64,000 bases of DNA from Marinoscillum pacificum (GTDB lineage Bacteria; Bacteroidota; Bacteroidia; Cytophagales; Cyclobacteriaceae), in contig NZ_JAMZMJ010000001.1 in NCBI RefSeq assembly GCF_024714495.1, positions 1,364,001-1,428,000 of the forward strand, written 5' to 3'. Made by a program: the position numbers and the translations under genes. Positions 54,759 to 63,356 of this stretch are shown here, piece after piece. The notes under the pieces are model-generated. The model did no database searches. It was not told the origin of the DNA and saw only the letters and a list, made by a program, of their open reading frames with translations. Position 1 is the stretch's first letter. Each line of letters starts with the position of its first letter.

Positions 54759-55232
54759 ATGAAGAAACTCCTATTACCAACGTTCTTACTAATCCTAGTT
54801 ACCGTATGTTCGGCACAAGAAGTGCCTTTTCAAATCGAACGTAAAGGTTTATTTAAAAAGACTGTCATTAAAAAATGTGGATTCACTTTATCGAATCAAC
54901 AGTTCATCGAATTTCTGGCAGACGATCCTTTGATGGATCAATACACCAAGCCTCTTGCAGCAATCTACATTTCCAACTCCTTATTAAATGCTACGGGAAC
55001 AGTATTATCTACCTGGCCACTTTGGCAACTTCAGTTTGATAAAGAACCCAATCTCAACCTGACTTATGCAGGCATAGGCGTAGTGGTCGGGTCGTTTGTC
55101 CTCAATCGTGTATTCCTGCATAAAGCAAGACAAGCCGCAGAGTACTATAACAACGGATATCAAGAACCTAAAAAAGTTGGATTGCAACTTAAACCTGCTT
55201 CTTCCGGAGTAGGCATCGCATTGGTTTTCTAG
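54759..55232 (+). CDS. Hypothetical exported protein
   Basis: 157 residues with a signal peptide (LLILVTVCSAQ). The frame is open further upstream, but the ATG at 54759 begins the signal and follows a candidate promoter box. After an N-terminal domain, hydrophobic segments near 70-85 and 105-125 suggest membrane association. The final residues (GVGIALVF) end with Phe, as in outer-membrane proteins. Not recognised. Divergent from the H-NOX operon; ends 13 bases before the phosphoesterase. Confidence 0.65.
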   Translation: MKKLLLPTFLLILVTVCSAQEVPFQIERKGLFKKTVIKKCGFTLSNQQFIEFLADDPLMDQYTKPLAAIYISNSLLNATGTVLSTWPLWQLQFDKEPNLNLTYAGIGVVVGSFVLNRVFLHKARQAAEYYNNGYQEPKKVGLQLKPASSGVGIALVF

Positions 55233-55245
55233 TAGGTTTGCAACT

Positions 55246-55749
55246 ATGAAAATTGGCCTTATTTCAGATACCCATAGCTATTTGGATGAAAAAGTGTTTC
55301 AGTATTTCCATGAAGTAGACGAGATATGGCATGCCGGAGATATCGGCACTTTGTCATTATTGGAGCAATTGGATGCTTTCAAACCGACTGTTGCTGTTTA
55401 CGGAAATATAGATGATACATCTATACAGGCCGCTGCTCCAGAAAACCAGATCATCGTAAGAGAAGGAGTTAAAGTCTTGATGACTCACATAGCTGGTAAG
55501 CCACCAAAGTACAATGCGAGAGTTAAGAAACTCATCAAAGAGCACCAACCGAACCTATTGATTTGTGGGCACTCACACATCCTTAAAGTACAGCCTGACC
55601 ATGAAAACAACTTGCTTTTCATGAATCCAGGAGCTGCAGGAATTCACGGCTTTCATCAGATGAAAACGCTATTGAGGTTTGATCTGGAAAATGGAAAACC
55701 TAAAAACCTGGAAGTGATAGAATTGGGAAAAAGAGGAGCTTTGAAGTAA
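55246..55749 (+). CDS. YfcE/MJ0936-type metallophosphoesterase
   Basis: 167 residues with the full calcineurin-like set: GLISDTHSYLD, WHAGDIG, VYGNIDD, LMTHIAGKP and LICGHSHILK. Bacterial relatives hydrolyse phosphodiesters in vitro with Mn2+; the natural substrate is unknown. Likely cytoplasmic; possibly co-transcribed with the previous gene. Confidence 0.9.
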   Translation: MKIGLISDTHSYLDEKVFQYFHEVDEIWHAGDIGTLSLLEQLDAFKPTVAVYGNIDDTSIQAAAPENQIIVREGVKVLMTHIAGKPPKYNARVKKLIKEHQPNLLICGHSHILKVQPDHENNLLFMNPGAAGIHGFHQMKTLLRFDLENGKPKNLEVIELGKRGALK

Positions 55750-55751
55750 GA

Positions 55752-55934
55752 TTAATAGACTACTTCCATCAGGTCCATGAGTTCTTTTACCTCCTCTCGA
55801 CTGATACCATTTTCAGTAGCCAACTCCGTTATTTTCTGTAGTTCCGAAGTGGTTATCACTCTGTTGGTTTGCTTCTTTTCAATGATGTAAATCAAGGCTT
55901 GATAATTTGGATAATCTAAGTTTTGAATAACCAT
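55752..55934 (-). CDS. Small hypothetical protein
   Basis: 60 residues, acidic-helical, with a leucine/isoleucine pattern (RVITTSELQKITELATENG, in part; SREEVKELMDLMEVVY) resembling a short helical bundle. It ends 2 bases from the convergent phosphoesterase stop. An AGGAG-like stretch lies upstream of its ATG. Coding is plausible from composition and from its clean fit in the gap. Confidence 0.55.
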   Translation of the reverse strand: MVIQNLDYPNYQALIYIIEKKQTNRVITTSELQKITELATENGISREEVKELMDLMEVVY

Positions 55935-56054
55935 GTGTGTAAAAAAGGATGTTTCAACTCCTTTATCAAAAACGTTGCCAAATAGTCAAAATCATTAACA
56001 ATGCCATTAACTGTCACACACTTCATTCAAAGTGAAAAAATATCAGCCATTTTG

Positions 56055-56100
56055 AATAAAAAACAGGTCTCAAACCCTTACTAATCATCATTTGAGACCT
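56055..56100 (-). terminator. Terminator of M28 peptidase gene
   Basis: AGGTCTCAAA (56065-56074) pairs with TTTGAGACCT (56091-56100); on the minus strand the stem is followed by GTTTTTTATTC. It lies 23 bases after the peptidase stop. Confidence 0.87.
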
Positions 56101-56122
56101 ATTCGTTATAAATCTTCAAAAA

Positions 56123-57745
56123 TTATTTCTCTCGAATAGACTTAAACTCTGATCCTTCTTTCCATTTTGGCCATTTGTCTGAATTAGCCAATTGCAATCC
56201 CATTTCATAGAAAAGAGAGACATCTTGGTAAATCCCACCATACTCCCAAGCTGGAGTAACCTCATCAGCTGGACGGTGGTAGGCATTCGTTTCGAATTCT
56301 ACGATCTTGTTTTCAATGAACTCAACACCTTTGGTTAGGTGCTCATAAGAACCATAAGCGAAAATCGCTGGCACACCCACTTTTGCAAACTGAAAATGAT
56401 CTGAACGGAAGAAATAACCTTTTCCAGGAGCTGGATCTGGGATCACATATCTTCCTTGCTTTTCAGCCAGGCCGGTTGCCAAATCATCCAGTTCTGACTG
56501 TCCATAACCAACTATCGTCAAATCCTTCATGAAACCATAAAATGGTAAACCGTCCATGTTGATGTTCGCTACCGTTTTAGCAACCGGATAAATCGGATTC
56601 TCTGCATAATATTTTGATCCAAGCAATCCTTGTTCTTCAGCGGTTACGGCCAAGAAAATCACACTTCGCTCAGTATCTCCCGATTTTGAAAAAGCCTCTG
56701 CAATGCCCAACAAGGCCGCCGAACCTGATGCATTATCATGTGCACCATTGTAGATACTATCACCATCCACCACAGGACCTACACCTAGATGATCCCAGTG
56801 AGCTGAATACAGGACAAATTCGTCCGCTTTAGTAGTCCCTTCTTTTACTGCAATGACATTATTAGAAGTTGATTTCTTAATTCCATTCTCCACAGTAACA
56901 GTTGCAGTTAGGTTCAATGGAATAGGCTCAAAATCGGCACTTCTAGATCGCTCAACGAAGCCTTTCATATCCACATCTGTCGCTTCGAACATTTTAATGG
57001 CTGCATCACGGGTAATCCAACCCTGTACAACCGGCTTATACGCATCTCCCGTCTGATCCAGATACAGACTGGCTCCTGACCAGGAATTCTTCACGACCGA
57101 CCAACCATAACCAGCAGGAATCGTTTCATGAACAATCAAACAAGCTGCCGCACCCTGACGAGCAGCCTCCTCATATTTATATGTCCAACGACCATAATAC
57201 GTCATTGTCTTACCTTTGAATAGCGTAGAATCTTCCGATCCAAAACCCGGATCATTGACCAACACTACGACTGTTTTACCTTTTACATCCAGCCCTTCAT
57301 AGTCATTCCAGCCGTATTCTGGAGCGACTACACCATAACCTGCAAAAACGACCTCTGAATCTTTCAACTCATTGATTGGCTCTACTCGTTCGCTGTAAGC
57401 AACAAAATCTTCTCCTACTTTTAATTCTACCGCCTCCTTACCACCAGAGATCAGCATGGTTTCTGATGGTTTAGCATCCAACTCCACCAAAGGCACTTGC
57501 TGAAAATAACTATCCCCATTACCCGGCTTTAAACCAAAACTTTTGAATTGATCGGCGATATATGCGATCGTTTTTTCTTCACCAACAGTAAATGGTTTTC
57601 TACCCATAAACTCATCGGAAGCCAAAGTTTCGATATGACTGGCTATTGCCACTGTGTCTATCAGCTCTGTTTCTTCACTGACACTTTCCTTTGGTTGGCA
57701 GGCTGCCAAAGCCATGACCATGGATAAATAGGTTAACTTCTTCAT
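56123..57745 (-). CDS. M28-family zinc peptidase lipoprotein with PA domain
   Basis: 540 residues from the ATG that begins a lipoprotein signal (MALAAC); an upstream in-frame ATG adds 27 non-signal residues and is rejected. A protease-associated domain lies in ~140-290 (EAARQGAAACLIVHE). The metal ligands and catalytic acids follow: SAHWDHLG near 316, NGAHDNASG, TAEEQGLLGS, NINMDGLP and a distal His in RSDHFQFAKVG or GSYEHLTKG. Likely an envelope-anchored aminopeptidase releasing amino acids from peptides. Divergent from the SMP-30-like gene. Confidence 0.93.
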   Translation of the reverse strand: MKKLTYLSMVMALAACQPKESVSEETELIDTVAIASHIETLASDEFMGRKPFTVGEEKTIAYIADQFKSFGLKPGNGDSYFQQVPLVELDAKPSETMLISGGKEAVELKVGEDFVAYSERVEPINELKDSEVVFAGYGVVAPEYGWNDYEGLDVKGKTVVVLVNDPGFGSEDSTLFKGKTMTYYGRWTYKYEEAARQGAAACLIVHETIPAGYGWSVVKNSWSGASLYLDQTGDAYKPVVQGWITRDAAIKMFEATDVDMKGFVERSRSADFEPIPLNLTATVTVENGIKKSTSNNVIAVKEGTTKADEFVLYSAHWDHLGVGPVVDGDSIYNGAHDNASGSAALLGIAEAFSKSGDTERSVIFLAVTAEEQGLLGSKYYAENPIYPVAKTVANINMDGLPFYGFMKDLTIVGYGQSELDDLATGLAEKQGRYVIPDPAPGKGYFFRSDHFQFAKVGVPAIFAYGSYEHLTKGVEFIENKIVEFETNAYHRPADEVTPAWEYGGIYQDVSLFYEMGLQLANSDKWPKWKEGSEFKSIREK

Positions 57746-57916
57746 AGGTTTAATTTTATTCGAAACCTGAATTTGGTGATTTTTTATGGACACTAAAAAT
57801 TCTTCTCTACTAAATGATAAATTCATATACGAACGGTAATTTTCAGTAACAATTCATAACAAAATCGTCTACTCATTGATTTCCAAGCTATAAACCAATA
57901 CAAATACCTAAATACT

Positions 57917-58819
57917 ATGAAATACCTATTAAATCTAAGTTTGGCACTGCTAGTTATCGCTTGCAGCCAACCAAAATCCAATGAAGAATCTTCTTCTGAA
58001 ACGGAAGTAGCAGTATCAGAAACAGTAACACCAACTCTTGAAAAGCTGTGGGAGTCAGACACTATTCTATCCACTTCCGAGTCCGTATTGTATGATTATG
58101 ATTCTGGAATCTTATATGTTTCCTGCATCAATGGAGTACCTCCTGCTGCTCAGGATGAAGATGGATTCATCGCTAAAGTTTCACCAGAAGATGGCTCGGT
58201 TATAGAACTGAAATGGGTAACTGGCCTTGATGCTCCAAAAGGTATGGCTTTGTTTGGCAATAACCTATATGTAACCAACATTGATGAAATTGTCATTATC
58301 GACAGAACAAGTGGTGAAATTACTAAACGAGTGCCAGTAGAAGGCGCTCAGTTCTTAAATGATGCAACGGTAGATGGCAATGGTAATGTCTATTTCTCCG
58401 ATTCCAATACCAACAAAATACACATGCTTTCGCAACAAGGAGTTCTTTCCACATGGTTGGAAAGCGAATCTCTTGGCGGCCCAAATGGATTGTATTACAT
58501 GGATGATGTCTTAATGCTGGCGACATTTGGTGAAGGCAACTTTAAAAAGATCAATATGGCTACTTCAGAAATTGAAATGGTCGTTGATTCCATTCCAGGT
58601 GGTGATGGAGTTGAAATGGTAGACGAAAAAGACTTCCTGGTTTCGAACTGGAATGGTGAAGTGTACTACGTTACGGCAGACTGGACCAAAACCAAATTAT
58701 TGGATACAAAAGACGCAGGAGCAAACGCCGCTGATATCGAATATCATTCAACTAGCAAAACTGTTTTCGTACCTACTTTCTTTGGTAATCAGGTAGTTGC
58801 GTACAAATTGAGCAATTGA
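57917..58819 (+). CDS. SMP-30/gluconolactonase-like lipoprotein
   Basis: 300 residues with lipobox (LVIACSQ). A six-bladed propeller is suggested by repeats such as GILYVSCING, MALFGNNLYVTN, FLNDATVDGNGNVYFSDS, GGPNGLYYMDDVLML, DGVEMVDEKDFLVS, and IEYHSTSKTVFVPTF. Related to SMP-30/LRE family proteins that bind Ca2+ and may hydrolyse lactones; specific activity unknown. The signal peptide resembles that of the following peptidase gene (FACSQP/IACSQP). Followed by a terminator. Confidence 0.82.
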   Translation: MKYLLNLSLALLVIACSQPKSNEESSSETEVAVSETVTPTLEKLWESDTILSTSESVLYDYDSGILYVSCINGVPPAAQDEDGFIAKVSPEDGSVIELKWVTGLDAPKGMALFGNNLYVTNIDEIVIIDRTSGEITKRVPVEGAQFLNDATVDGNGNVYFSDSNTNKIHMLSQQGVLSTWLESESLGGPNGLYYMDDVLMLATFGEGNFKKINMATSEIEMVVDSIPGGDGVEMVDEKDFLVSNWNGEVYYVTADWTKTKLLDTKDAGANAADIEYHSTSKTVFVPTFFGNQVVAYKLSN

Positions 58820-58843
58820 TATAAATCAGCATAAAACGACACT

Positions 58844-58871
58844 AGCGCCTGCTCTAACAGGCGCTTTTTTT
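58844..58871 (+). terminator. Terminator after SMP-30-like gene
   Basis: AGCGCCTG (58844-58851) pairs with CAGGCGCT (58858-58865), followed by a run of T. Confidence 0.92.
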
Positions 58872-58921
58872 GTGTCCAAATGGGTAACTTAGATGGATCA
58901 AATCTTAACCCTAAATAAACT

Positions 58922-60554
58922 ATGAATCAACTATCCAAATTGTTGGCTGGATCCTTACTACTAGCATTTGCCTGTAGTCAGCCAACCCAAAAACAAGAAG
59001 AATCAATCGAAGAAACACCTTCACCAATGGAACAAAAACTTGCGGATTATAAAAGCGTCAAACTAACCACTGACCTTTCTGCTTTGAGTGAATCTGAGAA
59101 AGCTATGATTCCTAAGCTGATTGAAGCAGCTCAGATCATGGATCAATTATTTTGGAATGAAGCTTATGGCAAGAAAGATTCGCTGCTTTCTGCAACAGCA
59201 GATGAGGCTACCAAACAGTACATCAAAATCAACTATGGTCCTTGGGATCGTCTGGATGATAACATCGCATTTCTAGAAGGAGTCGGCACTAAACCTGCCG
59301 GAGCTAACTTCTACCCTACCGACATGACTAAGGAAGAGTTTGAAGCTGCTGAACTGGATGGTAAAACCAGCCTTTACACCTTCATCAGAAGAAATGAGGC
59401 TGGTGAGTTAATTACCGTTCCTTATCATGAGATGTTTGCAGAGGAAGTTCAGAAAGTCTCTCAGCTATTGAAAGAATGCGCAGAGCTAGCAGAAGATGAA
59501 GGGTTGAAGAAATATCTATCCTTACGCGCAGACGCTTTGTTGGATGACAACTATCAACCTTCTGACATGGCCTGGATGGACATGAAAACCAATGGCATCG
59601 ATGTAGTGATTGGCCCGATAGAAAACTATGAAGATGCCTTGTACAATTACAAGGCAGCGCATGAGGCTTATGTCCTAATTAAGGATAAGCAATGGAGTGA
59701 TCGCCTTTCTAAATATGCAGCCTACTTACCTGAACTACAAACTGGCCTTCCAGTACCTGATGCATACAAAGCGGAGAAACCCGGAAGCGATGCAGACCTA
59801 AACGCATACGATGTAGTTTACTATGCTGGAGACTGTAATGCTGGCCCTAAAACCATAGCGATCAACTTACCAAACGACGAAGAAGTTCAACTTGCCAAAG
59901 GCTCTAGAAGACTACAGTTAAAAAATGCCATGCGAGCTAAGTTTGATGAGATTCTAGTACCTATCTCTAAAGTATTAATCACTCCAGCATATCACATTTG
60001 ATGCGTTTTTTAGCAACACCATGTTCCATGAAGTAGCGCATGGTTTGGGGATTAAAAACACCATCAACGGCAAGGGAACTGTACGTTCTGCTATCAAAGA
60101 GCACTCTTCCGCATTGGAAGAAGGCAAAGCCGATATACTAGGCTTGTACATGATCACGCAACTTCACCAAAAAGGTGAATTGGAAAGTCAATTAGAGGAT
60201 TACTACACCACCTTTATGGCTGGGATCTTCAGATCTGTAAGATTTGGTGCAGCAAGTGCGCACGGTAAAGCCAACATGATCCGCTTCAATTTCTTTAAAG
60301 AAATGGGTGCATTCACTAAGCAGGAAGATGGCACCTACAAAGTAGATTACGACAAAATGCAGACCGCTATGAACGCACTTTCTGAAATCATCCTTACCCT
60401 TCAAGGAAATGGTGATTACGATGGTGTAACCGATCTGGTATCAGACAAAGGAATCATCGGTTCAGAACTTCAAGCTGATCTTGACAAACTAGAGTTTCAG
60501 GACATTCCTGTAGACATCGTATTTGAGCAAGGAACAGAAGTTTTAGGACTTTAA
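58922..60554 (+). pseudogene. M49-like zinc peptidase lipoprotein, frameshifted
   Basis: Two adjacent frames make one protein of about 540 residues. The first (58922-60001) has a lipoprotein signal (LLLAFACSQ) and most of the domain, ending abnormally with KVLITPAYHI. The second supplies the catalytic core: HEVAHGLGIKNT just after 60021 and EEGKADILGLY, equivalents of the HExxGH and EExxA(D/E) motifs of dipeptidyl-peptidase III relatives. The second frame is open upstream of 60021 back to a stop at 59976-59978 and there reads HITFDAFFSNTMFHEVAHG, the expected junction. The break lies between about 59976 and 59990 and equals one extra base (or two missing). Either a true inactivating mutation or a sequence error. 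Confidence 0.85.
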
Positions 60555-60559
60555 AATAG

Positions 60560-60599
60560 TATACAAACAAGCCTCTTTTTCCTGAGGCTTGTTTGTATA
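60560..60599 (+). terminator. Long perfect hairpin after M49-like gene
   Basis: A 16-bp perfect stem (TATACAAACAAGCCTC at 60560-60575 pairing with 60584-60599) with an 8-base T-rich loop, 6 bases after the stop. No T run follows, so termination is likely but not of classical form. Confidence 0.65.
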
Positions 60600-60753
60600 A
60601 TTATATCTATCACACGTATTTCTCGCACTTTTTTAAGTAATTCGCCTAGAACTAAAACCCAATTTTTGGAACCTCCCATTATTCACTAATTATTCCCTTG
60701 CGGTCGCTGTTTTTAGCTGGTACTTTTAACCTGGTTACTCAGTTAAATACGTT

Positions 60754-61143
60754 ATGAAATACACATCGTCAAACATCGACATTGACTCTGGCTACTATCA
60801 GGGAGAGCCAAGTCTTCACTTTAAATTCAAAGGGAAATTTACCGAAACAGCGTCACGAGATTCTACCCGTGCATGGCACCAGGAGTTGGATGCCAATCCG
60901 CTTACCCATTATGTGTTTATTTGGGATTGTGAGAACATGGGAGGATTCGAGATTTCAGCTAGAAAACTATGGTATGAATACATGAATCTGCACAAGCATC
61001 AGATTGATCGTGTAGTAGTCATATCAGGAAGTATACTCATTCGCAATGCCGCAAGAGTTATGCTTGAATTCTTTGGCACTACTTGCACCGTTGTAAAAAC
61101 ACGTGAGAAGTTCGAAGAATTGAAAGAAATGGCTGAACTTTAA
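60754..61143 (+). CDS. STAS/SpoIIAA-like protein
   Basis: 129 residues, no signal. Beta-alpha alternation (LHFKFKGKF, THYVFIWDCENMGGFEISARKLWYEY in parts, IDRVVVISGS, IRNAARVMLEFFG) is like STAS/SEC14-type domains, which carry phosphorylation or lipid signals. No close family is certain. It is monocistronic; the ~150 bases upstream have no recognisable promoter, apart from a near match TACTTTTA 28 bases before the ATG. Confidence 0.55.
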   Translation: MKYTSSNIDIDSGYYQGEPSLHFKFKGKFTETASRDSTRAWHQELDANPLTHYVFIWDCENMGGFEISARKLWYEYMNLHKHQIDRVVVISGSILIRNAARVMLEFFGTTCTVVKTREKFEELKEMAEL

Positions 61144-61198
61144 TCCAATACGATCGAAAATTTCATCAAGTCATCGACTATTGATTAACTTACTGCCC

Positions 61199-61219
61199 AT
61201 ATTGTAACGGATACAATAT
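61199..61219 (+). promoter_or_regulatory. Perfect inverted repeat upstream of helicase
   Basis: ATATTGTA-N5-TACAATAT (61199-61219), exact 8-bp arms, 25 bases before the TTG start of the helicase. It could be an operator or an mRNA hairpin affecting translation. Confidence 0.45.
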
Positions 61220-61244
61220 TGATACGAACCAAGGACGAAATACT

Positions 61245-62450
61245 TTGAAATTTTCAGAACTGAATTTAAACCCATCGCTGCTAGAAGGTATAGATGCAAT
61301 TGGGTTTGAAAACGCTACTCCTGTTCAGGAGGCTACAATCCCCATTATATTAGAGAATAAAGACATTATTGCTGCGGCGCAAACCGGAACCGGAAAAACG
61401 GCAGCATTCTTACTCCCAATCATTCATAAAATACTCGAACAGCCACAAGACGGACACATCAAAGCGTTGGTGATCGTTCCTACTCGTGAGTTGGCGGTTC
61501 AAATTGATCAGCAGCTAGAGGGATTATCATACTACACCTCTGTTAGTTCACTAGCGGTTTATGGCGGTGGAGATGGTCAGAGTTTTGATCGAGAGAAAAA
61601 AGCGCTTACTGAAGGCGCAGACATCATTGTAGGTACTCCGGGTAGATTGATTGCTCACCTCAACATGAAATATGTGAAGGTGGAACAGCTCGATGTATTG
61701 GTGCTGGATGAAGCGGATCGCATGCTAGACATGGGCTTCAATGAAGACATCATGAAGATCATAGGTTACCTGCCAAAAGAGCGTCAGACGTTGCTTTTCT
61801 CAGCAACCATGCCTCCTAAAATCCGTGATCTGGCGAAGAAGATTCTCAAAGAGCCAGAAGAAATCAGTATAGCTATTTCCAAGCCGAATGAGAAGATCGT
61901 ACAGGCAGCCTTCGTTTGTTATGATGGACAAAAAATAGACCTTGTAAAACATATCCTAAAAGCAGGATTCTTACGTAGTGTTATCGTTTTCTGCTCGACT
62001 AAGGACAGTGCGAAACGCTTAACCCGAGAGCTTAAAAAAGCCGATATGTCGGTAGAAGAAATACACTCTGACCTGGAGCAAAAAGCTCGAGAAGACGTCT
62101 TGAGTCAGTTCAAAAGTCGCAAACTGAAAGTGTTGGTGGCTACAGATATCCTTGCTCGCGGAATTGATGTGGAAGATATAGATATCGTCATCAACTACGA
62201 TGTGCCAAATGATGGTGAAGACTACATTCACCGAATTGGACGAACTGCAAGAGCTGCAAGTACTGGTGGAGCCTTTACATTCGTGAATGAAAAAGAACAA
62301 TCTAAGTTCCTGGCAATCGAGGAGTTATTAGGAAAACCAGTTCCAAAAGCTAAGATTCCTGCGTATATTGGAGAAGGTCCTGCATATGATCCTAAACCAA
62401 AAAGAGGTGGAGGCAAAGGCAGAAGACGACCTTTCAAAAAGAAAAAGTAA
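61245..62450 (+). CDS. DEAD-box RNA helicase
   Basis: 401 residues beginning with TTG: no ATG is nearby, and the N-terminus MKFSELNLNPSLLEGIDAIG fits exactly the family start, so TTG is the credible start. Motifs in order: Q motif (TPVQEA), I (AQTGTGKTAAF, Lys51), Ia (PTRELAVQ), II (LDEADRML), III (FSATMPP), IV (VIVFCSTK), V (ATDILARGIDV), VI (HRIGRTARA). The tail is short and basic (KRGGGKGRRRPFKKKK), similar to RhlE-type proteins acting on rRNA or cold-structured mRNA. The rare start and the inverted repeat before it suggest controlled translation. Confidence 0.93.
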   Translation: MKFSELNLNPSLLEGIDAIGFENATPVQEATIPIILENKDIIAAAQTGTGKTAAFLLPIIHKILEQPQDGHIKALVIVPTRELAVQIDQQLEGLSYYTSVSSLAVYGGGDGQSFDREKKALTEGADIIVGTPGRLIAHLNMKYVKVEQLDVLVLDEADRMLDMGFNEDIMKIIGYLPKERQTLLFSATMPPKIRDLAKKILKEPEEISIAISKPNEKIVQAAFVCYDGQKIDLVKHILKAGFLRSVIVFCSTKDSAKRLTRELKKADMSVEEIHSDLEQKAREDVLSQFKSRKLKVLVATDILARGIDVEDIDIVINYDVPNDGEDYIHRIGRTARAASTGGAFTFVNEKEQSKFLAIEELLGKPVPKAKIPAYIGEGPAYDPKPKRGGGKGRRRPFKKKK

Positions 62451-62455
62451 CGAAT

Positions 62456-62677
62456 ATACCTACCATACTGACATACGTTTTAGCTGTATTAAACATTGCA
62501 TTATGGTTCTGGGCAATTAAAGACATAGCCAGTTCACGGTTCATAACTCCAGGTTATAGAACCATATGGCTTCTAGTTGTTTTGTTCTTTCCTCTGGTAG
62601 GCTCCATTGTATATTTTCAGTTGAAAAAAAGATTTGTAGCACCTCCACGTAAGTTTAGCCCGGTTTTTAATCGTTGA
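62456..62677 (+). CDS. PLDc_N-like small membrane protein, start unclear
   Basis: A frame overlapping nothing else reads NIPTILTYVLAVLNIALWF, then AIKDIASSRFITPGYRTIWL, LVVLFFPLVGSIVYFQL and KKRF to a TGA at 62675-62677. The two membrane helices and the W-x-x-x-D-I...R-x-x-W-x-x-V-x-x-F-P-x-G-x-x-x-Y pattern match phospholipase-D N-terminal (PLDc_N) small proteins. No ATG, GTG or TTG occurs between the previous in-frame stop (62393) and the domain; only ATA, ATT, ACG or CTG are available. The listed 5' end is the ATA where a family start would lie. Six bases after the helicase stop, so coupling to it is possible. Confidence 0.5.
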   Translation: MPTILTYVLAVLNIALWFWAIKDIASSRFITPGYRTIWLLVVLFFPLVGSIVYFQLKKRFVAPPRKFSPVFNR

Positions 62678-62736
62678 AGCTAACTGGTTCTTAGGTATTT
62701 ATTGATTATCTTCAGGTACTAACACCGCCGATAATC

Positions 62737-63273
62737 ATGATCCGAACCTTATTTCTGGTAAGCTTAATGGGCATTACTTCATTAGGCTTCAGCCAATCTT
62801 TGGTCCTTACCAAGTCTACTAATCCTAACGCCTTACGCATAGTCAAACCAGAGGAAATTAGACTAGTCACTTTAGGTGGCAAACGCTATCGATTTAATCA
62901 ATTCCAACTGAGCAACGATGCAATCATTACGAGTTTAGATACCATACCCTTTAAAGACCTTCGTAAAATATCTTGCAAAACAAAAGTAAATCTCGCCCAG
63001 GATGCTGCTGGCTATGCGGTAACTACCGCTGGAGCCTTGCTAGCTGCTGGAGGCATGGTTGGACTACTGGTAGCTATTAGTGCGGAAAGAAACCCGATCC
63101 TTGCTGAACGAGAGCACCCGTATGGGCCACCAATTGCAGCAATGGCCGCAGGAGCAGCCATAGGTATTGTAGGACATCACATTACCGGTATGTCTCGTGG
63201 ATATAATCTTACCGAAACCTGGAAACTCTCCATTCAGACTGACTCATTAGTCGTCGCTAATCCTGCTGATTAA
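62737..63273 (+). CDS. Hypothetical exported protein
   Basis: 178 residues. A cleavable signal ends LGFSQS. Residues ~30-85 are a polar beta region (IRIVKPEEIRLVTLGGKRYRF-like; PFKDLRKISC). Two alanine/glycine-rich hydrophobic segments follow (GYAVTTAGALLAAGGMVGLL and PPIAAMAAGAAIGIVG). A strand WKLSIQTDSLVV ends it. It may be an envelope protein. Not recognised. Confidence 0.65.
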   Translation: MIRTLFLVSLMGITSLGFSQSLVLTKSTNPNALRIVKPEEIRLVTLGGKRYRFNQFQLSNDAIITSLDTIPFKDLRKISCKTKVNLAQDAAGYAVTTAGALLAAGGMVGLLVAISAERNPILAEREHPYGPPIAAMAAGAAIGIVGHHITGMSRGYNLTETWKLSIQTDSLVVANPAD

Positions 63274-63356
63274 TTTCAGATTCTTAAAAACACTTTTTTC
63301 AATTTCCCGTACTATTGCCGAACTTCACACCTCCTTTTGAAGTTTGACACATTGAT

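Noticed and set aside
59990-60003. Programmed +1 frameshift at ATT TGA, like the CTT TGA site of prfB
   Set aside because: A shift there would give HIDAFF and drop the Thr-Phe that the downstream frame itself encodes (HITFDAFF), and no internal Shine-Dalgarno is seen upstream. An indel a few codons earlier restores the family sequence better.
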